This document shows positions 1-10,001 of a DNA stretch of 64,000 nucleotides, one piece after another. The notes under the pieces were generated by a model, which worked only from the letters and a program-made list of their open reading frames with translations, had not been told where the DNA came from and made no database searches. Made by a program: the position numbers and the translations under genes. The stretch lies in assembly GCF_000224145.3 (NCBI RefSeq), contig NC_020176.2:3121826-3185825 (forward strand), read 5' to 3'. Within the stretch, counting starts at the first letter, position 1. Each line of letters opens with the position of its first letter. The DNA is from Ciona intestinalis. Lineage: Eukaryota; Chordata; Ascidiacea; Phlebobranchia; Cionidae.

Positions 1-297
1 TTTTTTCGTCATTTTTCTCAAATTTTTAGTGTTATTTGAGGTGTGAAAATACGTTTAGTTATATGCATAGTTGGTAAACTTAGGAAACTGATTGGTTTTA
101 ACTTTTAATAAAGCGAATGTAGTAGGCTTTGGCTGTTCTTGTTGGTATAAACACCCACAAGAGTAAAAGCTCTTTAAACAAACTGTTTTCTGTTTCACAT
201 CAGTTTTTTGATACTCTGTTCCACTTTTCAGCAACTGAAAATGTTTTACTCTTGTTGTTTTTTGTTCTTTTTAATTAAGAAACACTACTTTAAACAG

Positions 298-902
298 GCA
301 ACTGGTTCCCCGGCGCCAGGCTACCCCAGTAACCTTCTACCCCCACCACACATGGATCCTGTGTATCACCTTATGCAGCAATCTGGCATGCACGGGCAGG
401 TAATACCTTTGACTATAAGCGATTCTTTTTTTTTAAATTATATTTAACAATTTTCATACAGAGTTTTTTTAAATTTTTGTTGTTTTTTTTACCTAATGAC
501 AATTTTAATTTTGTTTTGAGTAGTTTATTAGTTCATACTATTTAAACTCATTTTTTCAGGAAATTAGCAATTGATAATCTGCAGTATCTACAGAAAGTTT
601 TAACACAGCAGTGCCAAAAAGGGTTTATAGACAATAGTTTAAAGACAGGAATTTGAGAGGAACATACATCTTTGTCAGTACAGTCAGTTCTACTTTTGTT
701 TTATCAAATTTGACAGGTTTGTAAAGAGTGGAAATCTGGACAGTGACAAAATTTAAAAATATTATTTTAACAATTCTACCCGAAGCTATACATAACTAAC
801 AATTCGACTTTGTATGTATTTCAGTATCCCATGTATTCCAACCACGTAATGCAGCAACTGCATCAGCAACATTTACAACGACATATGCTGCCAAAGTACT
901 AG
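298..902 (+). CDS. C-terminal two exons of an unidentified protein (partial)
   Basis: Two exons read in phase: 298-399 (acceptor TTTAAACAG, donor GTAATA) and 825-902 (acceptor TATTTCAG, stop TAG). They encode 34 plus 25 residues. The first exon is Pro-rich (SPAPGYPSNLLPPP) followed by HMDPVYHLMQQSGMHGQ; the last is rich in Gln, His and Met and ends in HMLPKY. This is typical of a disordered C-terminus of a nuclear or RNA-binding protein, but I do not recognise the family. The 5' part lies left of the window. There is no AATAAA immediately after the stop; candidates lie at about 1153 and 1722. The model is moderately secure because both splice junctions are canonical and phase-compatible; the product is unknown. 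Confidence 0.6.
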
Positions 903-2464
903 TTCATCACAAATTAAGGTCTTCTTTGGTTTAAAACGAACAAGTTCAGCGTCAATCTCTGCTTGTACATTTTCTCTTTCGTAGAGTATTTTTTCTGCAA
1001 CTATTTTTTTCTACCCTTTTTATGTGGTTTTATTTTTTTACTCTCTCCAACTATTTTCGTTATGCTTCGTTGAGAATCTGTCACGTGCACTTCGGATGAC
1101 GTCATACACGCAGACGAGAGCTGTAACTTCGGTCGAGGCCAGTTCGCCGAAAATAAAGAAGTCTTGTTTCCTTCGAATCAACTGTCAATCAACATTACGT
1201 CATCCTACAAAGTTTCAGCAAACTATTTTTAAACTTCTGCGTAGGCTGGGTCGCTACCGATGATACCGGCGCACTAATTGTGCAGAGTGCGTGTATTTGG
1301 TTGAACCGCTTTAAATTCATATAAGTTAACATTTTTAATCCTCCTGAAATCGTAACTTTTATGTGCCTTTTGTATTTCGATCAAGCTGCTTGTATTTTTT
1401 ATAAAAATCGCGTTAAATTCGACAAAAAATCTTTTTGTCTGTCGGTTTCAGTTTAGTGTTTTAACAACACAAGAAATTCTTGTCTATCTTCTATATTATT
1501 GAATATTTCTTATCATTTAATACGTTTGATCAAGACTTGTTGCATCTTACAGTTGGTATAATACAGTATTACGGTACAACTCTAAAATGTAAGTTTCGTG
1601 GAAATAACGGCAATACTAAAGACTTAAAATACGTTAATCTACATTTTAGTGCGGAATTTGTCGCATAAAAACACGTTCATCACTACACGAATGCATATTT
1701 TTTCTGTTAGCAATGAAACCAAATAAAAATTCTACAAAACTTATCTACGTTTATAATTTGTACACTATCGTTTTTAAATTCAGAAATATTTTCTGACATA
1801 CGATTCGCCTATTCCGGTAAAAATGTAATGTAAACTAATCAAGACGAAATCGGGAATTAAAAGTGCAGGGGACAACAAACACGTGAGCCAAAACAATCAA
1901 CTTTACAAATTTACCGATGTGGTTAGCCTACTATATGCAAAGTTTCATTAAACAAAACGCCCGCGTATAGTAACAACTGCAGTTCCCGTCACGCGTAGAT
2001 AACATTCTTTCAACATGTGGGTGCATAAGTGACCTAAATAATATCTGCTATGGGCTGTTACACATGTGTTTGTTTATTCTATCTCTCATCCACGTATATG
2101 TTGAACGACCGAGTGATATATCTGATCATATTTACAATCATAGTGGATTTACGCTGAAAACAAACAAATTAATCACGCCAAACAAAAACTAGTGCGCAAT
2201 TTCATTTTACATAGGGAACAAAACAACTTTTTGAAACAAGGTGAATTTAACCGCAGTATTTATACAAAATAAAAGGTGCAAAGTAACAGCATGTGTTATA
2301 CTACAACAATAGAAGACTAACTACCAAAGACAAACGCGTATACATCTTTTACTTAACCATATTCAAGTAAACAGCTTTTAAAAATATTATTTTTAAAACT
2401 GTTTTTGTTTAGTTTTTTAAACACACAAAACTTTTACAGTTTTTCAGAAACATAGTTTTTCGAA
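903..2464. other. intergenic / 3' UTR region, no gene seen
   Basis: Between the 3' end of the first gene and the 3' end of the GPCR gene on the other strand. Short ORFs here have no domain-like content. One palindromic CRE-type site (TGACGTCA) lies at about 1098. The first part is probably 3' UTR of the upstream gene. Confidence 0.5.
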
Positions 2465-5074
2465 CTAAACCCCCAAATTTGCCCCAGCAGTAGTTGTCGA
2501 ACGTTCGCCTGCGGTAACTCCTTCTGTTGATGATGTCGAATCCCAGTTTTTGCAAGTGAACACACGANNNNNNNNNNNNNNNNNNNNNNNNNNNNNNNNN
2601 NNNNNNNNNNNNNNNNNTCGTATATCGGCGAACCTTCTTCTGAACCAAGATTTATAGAACACTGGGTTCATGCACTCGGAAAACCTCAGATACATATACT
2701 CAATCATTCCGAACCAGTAGTCGATTACCCTGTAGTACTCAGTGTTGGGATGTGTCTGGGCGCTCCAAAACTCATAGGCTGTAAAAATAAATGCATAGTA
2801 CCGTGGAGTAAAATGGGACAGTGTTAGCACATAATATATCCACATATCCTGATCGTGTTTTAAACATGGGAGTCATGCCGGGGATACGGTTTTATAATTC
2901 TTTGAATGTTTCTTTGTTTATTACTAACAAGTGGGTCGAGAAGCGGCATGAAAAGGCGTCCCATCTTCCCCACAATACATAAAGTTTCATAATGCGATAG
3001 TCAACTTAAGTTTTTCAACAGACTGGATACTAAAATCTGTGTAATTGGTAAATAGGTAACGTTTCGACATTAACTGAATGAAATAATGACAGTTATTATC
3101 TTTGCGTAGGAGGCAACAACACTCTTTCTACCAGACGTGGCCTATATTTATAATACAATTCGTGCCCGCTTCTAAGAAATACTATGTATATATAACTTTT
3201 GGACAACCCATTACTAACCATTAATTAAAGCAATGACCGTTCGATATTCTGAGGACACACGTCCAGATTTAGTTAAAGCATCTTATACTATGTTACTGAC
3301 CTGTAAATGGAATGTAGCCAAATAGAAAAGACACCACAATAAGCGTGAGTTGTAGAACAGCTTGTTTTTCCTTTCGTGCCCGCGATGTATCGGTCGAGGC
3401 CATTAGAGCTTTGCTCTTAACTGTAAATCCGATTAAAAAGCACGCGACAACTACACCGACAGTTGGGACATATAGAAACATCGGGAAAGTTATCGACTGG
3501 TACAATTTGTAAATTTCAATGCTGCGAAAATGGATTTTGTTGTAGAATACAGAAATACAAAATCTCTACAAAACACAAAAGTTTGCGAAATCAAGTTTGT
3601 AAAAACACCTAGCACTATAAAAATGCGGGAAACATTTATGTTGTGAGCAATTATAAAAATATTGCAGTAACCCGCTCGTTTTAGCTTGACTCCCACGTAT
3701 TTGTAAATAAACAGTTAAATTCAGATTAAAAACAATGGTTTCGGTTCTTAGATGATAATATAGGTATACGTATGCACGTGCCTGGAAAACATTATTTGGA
3801 TTATACACGGTACCAATACATTATGTTTTCACCGAACATTATACGCATGATGTGGACTTTTCCGCAATTATATTGGAATACGAACTCTTTATATATAGTT
3901 GTTATAAGTTTCGTCCATTTCTAAAGGCAATTAATAGAGCTATTTTAGAGTGGCAAGAATATGGTTATATAACTCTGTAAATACTATTTGTTTACATCCA
4001 AATGGGTCAAGAAAATAGATTAACAATCCGTTCCATCTTACCCCACCCTTCTATAAAATAACAACGCGCCCCCACACTTACTAATGGAAGTTGATAGTAC
4101 ATGCTGGCCAACGTGCGTCGGGGGAAAGAGTGGTTCTGTCTCTTTTCTTCGCTCCAAAGATAAACATGCTCGGCATAAAACCTCCAGCAAAACCTGCAAG
4201 CCACAGACACCCAATCCAAATCTAAAAATTCGCGAAAGTTTAGTATTTTAAACATTAAGTTAAAAATAAAAAGTGCTAAACTGTACATTTCCATGTTTAA
4301 TTCTGATCTTGTTGTAGAAAATCGGAAATTTCACGGAGATGTATCTCAAGATAGCGAAAGACAGAACATGTAGGGCAGTAACATAAGACGTCATGATATC
4401 CGCCGACCAATAAAACTGGAAACAAAATCATCAAGGATAATATATTGGTCACACGTTTCATTGATAGAATATTACCTTGCAAAATACTCCAGGTATTGGG
4501 TAAAAGTCGTCAAAGCCCCATGTTCGTCTATATAAGAATATCCAGCTGATCAGGGCAGATATTAGATCAGATACGCATAAAGATAGAATGAACCTCATAA
4601 AGACATTGCTGCTGCAATGAAACAATCATGCTCGAAATTTGTCAGCGCAAAGTAACACGCAGAAAAATGTCCTATTTTACCTGAGTGCTCGGTAAGATAG
4701 AATAACTGCTATAGTCAAGCTGTTTCCGATCAAACCCAAAACCATGAGTGTAAGAATTATCACGGCAGATACCACAACTCCGATCTCGTTGAACGGCTTC
4801 ACGTACGGCCTGTACAAAAATCTGATGCTATGATCGTGTGCAGTAGGGTGGGGTAAGATGGGACATGTTTTTTCTCGTCCCATTCAGCAGTAAACAAAGA
4901 TATTTAAAGAAATATATATACCCATAGCCCCGCGACTGTAGGATTTTTAGCACCAAAGAACTTTTGACTCCCAATTCTTAATTTGGCTGCAATATTACTC
5001 TGCACTTACGTTTGAGTTGTCATCATATGCGTTGTTGTAAACACAAAACTGCTTGTGGAATTGCTATCAATCAT
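2465..5074 (-). CDS. Rhodopsin-class (class A) GPCR, orphan, tail interrupted by assembly gap
   Basis: Seven exons on the minus strand fit in phase: 5010-5074, 4681-4809, 4476-4611, 4287-4415, 4082-4221, 3301-3521 and 2618-2778, then a 50-N gap. Start MIDSNSTSSF carries an N-glycosylation site. TM1 contains GLIGNSLTIAVI (GN1.50); TM2 has LSLCVSDLISAL (LxxxD); the TM3 Cys is in PGVFCK; ECL2 Cys is in RWPACTINF; TM5-TM6 are in one exon with a basic ICL3 (SRARKEKQAVLQL); TM7 has CMNPVFYKSWFRRRF (NPxxY). About 327 residues precede the gap. After the gap a Ser/Thr-rich frame ends at TAG 2465-2467 and could be the tail, but the frame across the gap is unknown. Oddities: the TM3 motif reads LRY instead of DRY, and TM6 lacks CWxP (SFLFGYIPF). 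The ligand cannot be told; a peptide or small-molecule receptor is equally possible. The tail is the weak part. Confidence 0.85.
2568..2617. other. Assembly gap (50 N) in GPCR last exon
   Basis: Fifty Ns. The other two gaps are also exactly 50, so this is a placeholder and the true length is unknown. It splits the intracellular tail of the receptor. Confidence 0.99.
2799..2979 (+). repeat. Ciona-type MITE, diverged copy in GPCR intron/3' part
   Basis: Shows the family hallmarks: left end GGAGTAAAATGGGACA, core CCTGATCGTGTTTTAAAC and GGATACGGTTTTATAATTC, CTTTGTTTA, and right end GCGTCCCATCTTCCCC. It lies just upstream of the TM7 exon, in the last intron. The termini are inverted repeats of each other, as in a non-autonomous DNA transposon. 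Confidence 0.8.
3965..4057 (+). repeat. MITE fragment (right half)
   Basis: Retains TATTTGTTTAC, CAAATGGGTCAAG and the right terminus CCATCTTACCCCACC before CTTCTATA. It lies in the intron between the TM4 and TM5 exons of the GPCR. Confidence 0.6.
4843..4905 (-). repeat. MITE terminal fragment abutting the GPCR TM1 exon
   Basis: GTAGGGTGGGGTAAGATGGG followed by TCTCGTCCCATTCAGCAGTAAACAAAG: the left terminus and first core block of the family. It lies in intron 1, only about 30 bases from the acceptor of the TM1 exon (4809), so a naive ORF starting in the repeat runs into the receptor frame. Confidence 0.7.
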
Positions 5075-6287
5075 TTTCTGTCCGGTGTATCTTTCTGACT
5101 TATTTCTCTGGCAGCCAAATGTTACTTTGTGATTGCTTTGACACAGCAGCTATTAGTCGGTGTGTTACAGCAATTACTGATGACAATATATACATCCGCT
5201 GTAATTATATTACGCGTTTACCTTTTTCGATAGGCACCAACGCGTAGTTGTGGAAATTTTAAAATAACTAGCCTAATATATTTATAGGCACCCACACTTA
5301 TACAGTTGTGTCCGTTGGTTGTGTCATAACACTATCGAAAAAACATGCGCTGATCGTTATAACAAACTGAAACTTAATCATTTTTCGTAAATGTAGTATC
5401 GGTATCCAATGGGATTGTGGATATTTTAAAATTACGAGTCAGATAGATACAGTATTTACGCTTTCGTTGTTTCATGCCACTGTTTGTGGTGACTGTAAAA
5501 ATATACACGTCTGGTGTTTCAGAACTCGTTCACAGCCTTTAGACTCGGTATTGAACTGTCGCATTCTCGGTTTTGTGTTGTTACTTTCGGTAACCATTTT
5601 AAGAGTTTCACATTCATATGTTTAAACTGTTTATCCGGGATTTTTGTTTACGCTGATTGCAATGTTCTTTCCCGGGTTTATTGGTGGAATAATAAAGGGC
5701 GTTCTGAGCCCATATAGACCTGACGCTGACATATATACAACTAAATATAATATTTATTAATTAACGTCGTCGTGAATGAGACTATTTTAAAACCAAACGA
5801 CGTTTTTCTCCAATTTAAAATGGGTCGGTGTATTAGTGTAAACGAATGTTATAGCATAATACATTTGCTTGAATCATGTGCATATTTAATACCGAGATGG
5901 TTTTACCAGAGTATACTAAACTAACTCTGGTTTTACCATACTTGGTACCTAGTACCTACTATTGTACCAAATGTGACCGACCGTTCGTACTTGCGTACAA
6001 TATACGCTTGGGCGGTCGACCTAGAAATCTTTATACTGTCCGGGGTCCGCACCTTCCGCTAGTGTAGTTAAACGTCGATCTAGTTGAAAGCCTGTAGTGC
6101 AAATACGGGGTCGTCAGATTTAGTTATGATGTGGGTGAAATAGACTTTTTAACTTGTATTAACTTGCTACAACAGAAAACTTTATTTTTAAAATAAAATT
6201 CTATGTATTTTTTTGTAACAGATGACAAAATGTGTGTTTCGTTAGGTTTATAGCTGAAACGATTTTTTTTCGTTAATATTTGTATTT
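5075..6287. other. divergent intergenic region between GPCR and NAA80, no gene seen
   Basis: Separates the start of the GPCR gene (minus) from the start of NAA80 (plus), so it should hold both promoters. It is AT-rich with scattered short ORFs lacking recognisable content. A short duplicated motif TCTGGTTTTACCA occurs near 5890-5940. Confidence 0.5.
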
Positions 6288-8564
6288 ATGTCTCTGAAGT
6301 ACAAACTTATCCCTTTACATGAAAGATTCGAGATTTTGAATGAGTGTTGTGAGCTATTGAATACTGAATGGAAGAAAAGTTATGGCATTAGGTATGTTAT
6401 TTCATGCTGTTTATAGTTCTAGTATGTAAACAATTAAATATGTATTGAACAGTGCTATTTATATATAAATGTGACTTCATTATAAATTTTAATTATAAAT
6501 AGTTGTCTCTTGTAAAAGTTAAAGAGCTTTCCTTTAGGCCAGAGAACTAGATTCAAGCCTTAATGCTGCTATCATTGTGTGTGTATGCCCTTAGGCAAGA
6601 TATAATTACAATTGCTTTGACCTAGCCCAGTAGTCAGTATTGGTGGTCTTTTATTAGTTACACAAATAAGCGGTGTTACCAGAAAAGATTTGAGAAAAAC
6701 AAATACCAACAAAGTTACATATATGGTAACTCCTAAACAAAAAAAGAGGTGTATTGACCAGAACTCAGAACATCTGTGTTATTACAAATGTTATAGCCTT
6801 CAAGCCTTGCATGCCTAAAATTCAAACAGTGTAGCATAGATGTCACTGCACCGACCACGAGTTCAAATAAGTCACATTAATTTAGGTCTAGGTCATTGAA
6901 TCAGTCCTGCGATAGTTTGCCATGTAATCTTTTGATGATTCATGAAGAACAGGGAAATACTTTTCTTATAGGTCATTCCCGTCTTACAGAGGTCATAGGG
7001 GAGCCAACATCAATATTTTTAACATCTGGTAACTATACTACATAGTATTTAAAGATATGGTGACAAACTTTGTTATATTCTTCTACGTACAATAGATATA
7101 GTTTTACAGTTGTTATATTCTTCTACCTACAGTAGGAATAGTTTTACAGTTAGTTGAATGTGATTGAATGAATGTAACCTACTTTATCCTTGCGTGGCCG
7201 GAAAACGACATACGTTATCACACGGGTTTACGTTTAACACCCCGTGCCAGCTTACGAGTTACCATGTATGTTACTTTGTGGGTGATTATTTTCTAGGGGG
7301 ATTTTCTTTTATGTATGACTGGTAGTTTGGACAACCCATCAGTGACCACTGGGTTGGAGCAATTGCCGTTANNNNNNNNNNNNNNNNNNNNNNNNNNNNN
7401 NNNNNNNNNNNNNNNNNNNNNCGTTAAGTGTCTTGCCCAAGGACACATACGCCCACAATGGTAGCAGCGACGAGCCTTGAACCCATTACCTATGGGTTAC
7501 AGGCCTGCGTGCTAACCACTATGCCACGGCGCCGGTCAAAGTAGCATGGTAATGAATTTAAAATTTGGTGCATAAACAAATAGTGAATAGGTGACCCAAT
7601 AAAATGCCACCTTATTTTGGTCTTACTGCATCAAATGGTACCTATGTTAAATTAACCCTGTGCAATTATATCATGGATAAACTATGCTACAGTATTAACA
7701 TTTCTCACAACGTTAACCTATAGCAGTGGAGCCCTGGCCAAAATCCTGTAGTATGCCATAATGATAATACAGGACCCTACTTTTTACAATAGGCCATAAT
7801 GGTGGTTTCTAAAGTTTAATTACTCATGTAGTATCATTTTCTAAGGACATTTTATGGAAACTACATTGTTAAGTTTAAAATTTTGGATATATATAAATAG
7901 TTTATTTGCTGATGCTTTGTTTTATTTTGAATAAACCTTGTATGAAGTTACATTCAAAATCTATTAGGACTTTTAGGCTAAAACATTTATTTCACGTTTA
8001 TTTAGTAATAATCCAACCATCGAAGAGAGGACAAGGATTGGGGAAGTTACTGATGTCTTTTACTGAACAATATGCACTTAACATGGGTTACACAACTGTG
8101 TGCTTAAGCACTGAGAATAAGCTTGAATTTTACATTAAATGTGGTTATGTGGAAAGTGGTCCTGTTGAGCAATGTGTAGGAAAACAACTACAAAACAAAA
8201 TTCTACAGGTAAATCTTTTTATTAATCTAAATACTAGATATTGCCTACAACGAAAAGTTGTATTTCTCTTGCATTAGTTTTATTGCTTAAGCAGTTAAGC
8301 TTAATCCATTTTCTGCTGTGTGTATTTCAGTTGAAAAACGGTACACGTCACAGTATTCAATCCAACGCACACAATAGTACGAATCAACTAATGGAACATA
8401 ACAGTATAAATCGAACTATGGAACATAATAACAGTACAGTTGAACCCATGGAACATACATCAAATGTCTCGCATAACATTCCCCCACCACCAAAGTTGAA
8501 AATGCTGCAAATCAAAACAAACGAAAATATGAAGAAATTTTGGATGCGAAAAGTTCTTACATAG
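6288..8564 (+). CDS. NAA80: N-alpha-acetyltransferase 80 (actin N-terminal acetyltransferase), complete
   Basis: Four exons, all in phase: 6288-6391, 6892-7028, 8006-8208, 8331-8564; 225 residues. The N-terminus LIPLHERFEILNECCELLN matches the vertebrate NAA80/NAT6 start. Exon 2 carries IGHSRLTEVIGEP, the GNAT beta strands equal to VGHARLSRVLNQP of the human enzyme. Exon 3 has the acetyl-CoA loop KRGQGLGKLL and the C-terminal GNAT part EFYIKCGYVESGPVEQ. Exon 4 has an Asn-rich linker with repeated MEH units, a short IPPPPKLK proline motif, and ends MKKFWMRKVLT, like the FWMEKDI end of vertebrate NAA80. In vertebrates NAA80 acetylates the processed acidic N-terminus of actin in the cytosol, using profilin bound to its proline-rich segment; I infer the same role here. 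AATAAA at 8686-8691 is a plausible poly(A) signal. The middle exons are defended by family alignment from memory, not by computation. Confidence 0.88.
6530..6665 (+). repeat. tRNA-derived SINE fragment in NAA80 intron 1
   Basis: Contains a B-box-like GATTCAAGCC, then TGCTGCTATCATTGTG and TGCCCTTAGGCAAGATA, matching in order the inverse of the fuller SINE at 7180-7540. The head with the A box is missing or diverged. Confidence 0.5.
7180..7536 (-). repeat. tRNA-derived SINE, near full length, interrupted by gap
   Basis: On the minus strand it begins near 7536 with GGCGCCGTGGCATAGTGG (pol III A box TGGCATAGTGG), followed by GGGTTCAAGGCTCG (B box), then a tRNA-unrelated body with CCTTGGGCAAGACAC and, after the 50-N gap, the tail block seen on plus as CGTGCCAGCTTACGAGTTACC. 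Several partial copies occur in the window (18.75, 24.2, 25.1, 29.35 and 31.4 kb). Non-autonomous retroposon; insertion is in an NAA80 intron. Confidence 0.75.
7372..7421. other. Assembly gap (50 N) inside SINE in NAA80 intron 2
   Basis: Fifty Ns of placeholder length, falling inside a dispersed repeat, which probably caused the assembly break. No coding exon appears lost, since flanking NAA80 exons join in phase. Confidence 0.98.
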
Positions 8565-8685
8565 AAACAGAAAAAGGTGAATGACAATTTAAAATACATA
8601 AAAGACATTGCACTTAATGCAAGGCATTTTAATTTACTCATGCTTTTAGCAGACTATTATTCTAAATCAATTTTAATATGTACTT

Positions 8686-8691
8686 AATAAA
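8686..8691 (+). terminator. poly(A) signal candidate for NAA80
   Basis: AATAAA about 120 bases after the NAA80 stop codon and 25 bases before the end of the convergent CHAC2 coding sequence, so the two 3' UTRs probably overlap. Confidence 0.5.
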
Positions 8692-8715
8692 AGCAAAGTG
8701 CAAAGGAATTGCTTG

Positions 8716-9301
8716 CTAAGACTTTGCTTTTACCAAGTTTTCCAATTCAAATAAATGGCTGTCTTTATCCTCAGGTATATGCTGCCGTACGTACTTTGCA
8801 AGATTAAACAAATACTCTGTATTCCTGCCACTTGGGCCAACAGAACTGCTTATAACATCTGCAATATCTTTCAATTGTGCGGGTCCAGCAAAATCTGGAT
8901 TTCCTGGATTCCCAATATATATCATCAAGCTAAAAGGTTGCAGGCCCTGGTCTCGGGGATGGAAAAGAACATATTCTGCAGTGTACCCTCCCTTTTCTCT
9001 GTAGTCGAGATTTTTCTTAACTTCTTGGACTCTGTTTTCCGGTATCCTGTATGCAACACCCCATACAGTAGATTCTGGTTCTTTTATCAGGGTGACTACT
9101 CTTCCAGGCTGTTAAAATAAAGAAAATATAACATGATATAAATTTTCACACCTATATATACCTTACTTTTTCCGGTATTCCTCTATGGTCAGTGCTATGC
9201 TGCCAGAATCTTCTCTGGTAACCTTTTATGTACCCAATCACCCTTTCTTCGTATGGAAAATCTATTTTCCAAAGCAGTGAGCCGTATCCAAACACCCACA
9301 T
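8716..9301 (-). CDS. CHAC2: Glutathione-specific gamma-glutamylcyclotransferase 2 (ChaC family), complete
   Basis: Two exons: 9167-9301 (45 codons) and 8716-9108 (130 codons plus TAG); 175 residues against 184 for human CHAC2. It starts [12 protein letters not shown], the ChaC signature YGSLxW that binds the gamma-glutamyl group, followed by [19 protein letters not shown]. The catalytic glutamate is in DYREKGGY at residue 83, the same position as in human CHAC2. The second half holds [22 protein letters not shown] and [14 protein letters not shown]. The enzyme cleaves glutathione to 5-oxoproline and Cys-Gly in the cytosol. The basal CHAC2 type is chosen over the stress-induced CHAC1 by length and lack of a long N-terminal extension. 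It lies tail-to-tail with NAA80; the stop codons are only about 150 bases apart. Confidence 0.93.
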
Positions 9302-10001
9302 AATTCCAGACAATGTTATTTTTTTGTATAGTTATTACCAGCGTTGGGGCATACCTTCGTAAAACATTAGTTTTGTTTTAGGAAAAATTGTTACAAAGAG
9401 GTTGCATAGTTTTAGAACGTTGATATATCTGTACGGTATGAGCACTACAAAGTTTTATTATTTGTTCGTATCAGCATAGCTACTTCAAAGTATTAAATTA
9501 GCTCGTATAAAATAAATACCGCTATACGCGTTAACGCGTATAACTTCAAAAATATTACAACTATAAAACCGTTGTTTAAGAACAGTATACCAATAATATC
9601 GCTTTGTCAAAAAATAAATCTTGTATACATTACCCTTGTTAATTTCCTTGTATTAATTTTCTAATTACTGTTTCCGTTCTTATTAATTATTAAATTTCTT
9701 ATTTGTTGGTGCAATTTCCGCTGAATCATGGTACCATAGAAATCTAACACATAAAAGGCTTTGTTTAGTAATATGTGCTTTGTCATTTCATTGCCTCACA
9801 GTCCGAACTCTTCACTGTTCCATTTGTTTAGCGAAGTGTTAATCTGCCGTGAAACCGTCTTTTATAATAAATGATATAGGAACATCGACGCTTTTGTAGC
9901 ATAAATGTTATAAGTGGAACTACCATGTATTGTGTGCATGAAAACACGAGCAAAGAAATAACACTATGAAAAAAACGTTACTATACTCTGACTGCTAAAA
10001 T
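9302..10001. other. intergenic between CHAC2 and the UNC93A-like gene
   Basis: AT-rich sequence holding the CHAC2 promoter and the 3' UTR of the minus-strand UNC93A-like gene. No ORF of interest and no repeat recognised. Confidence 0.5.
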
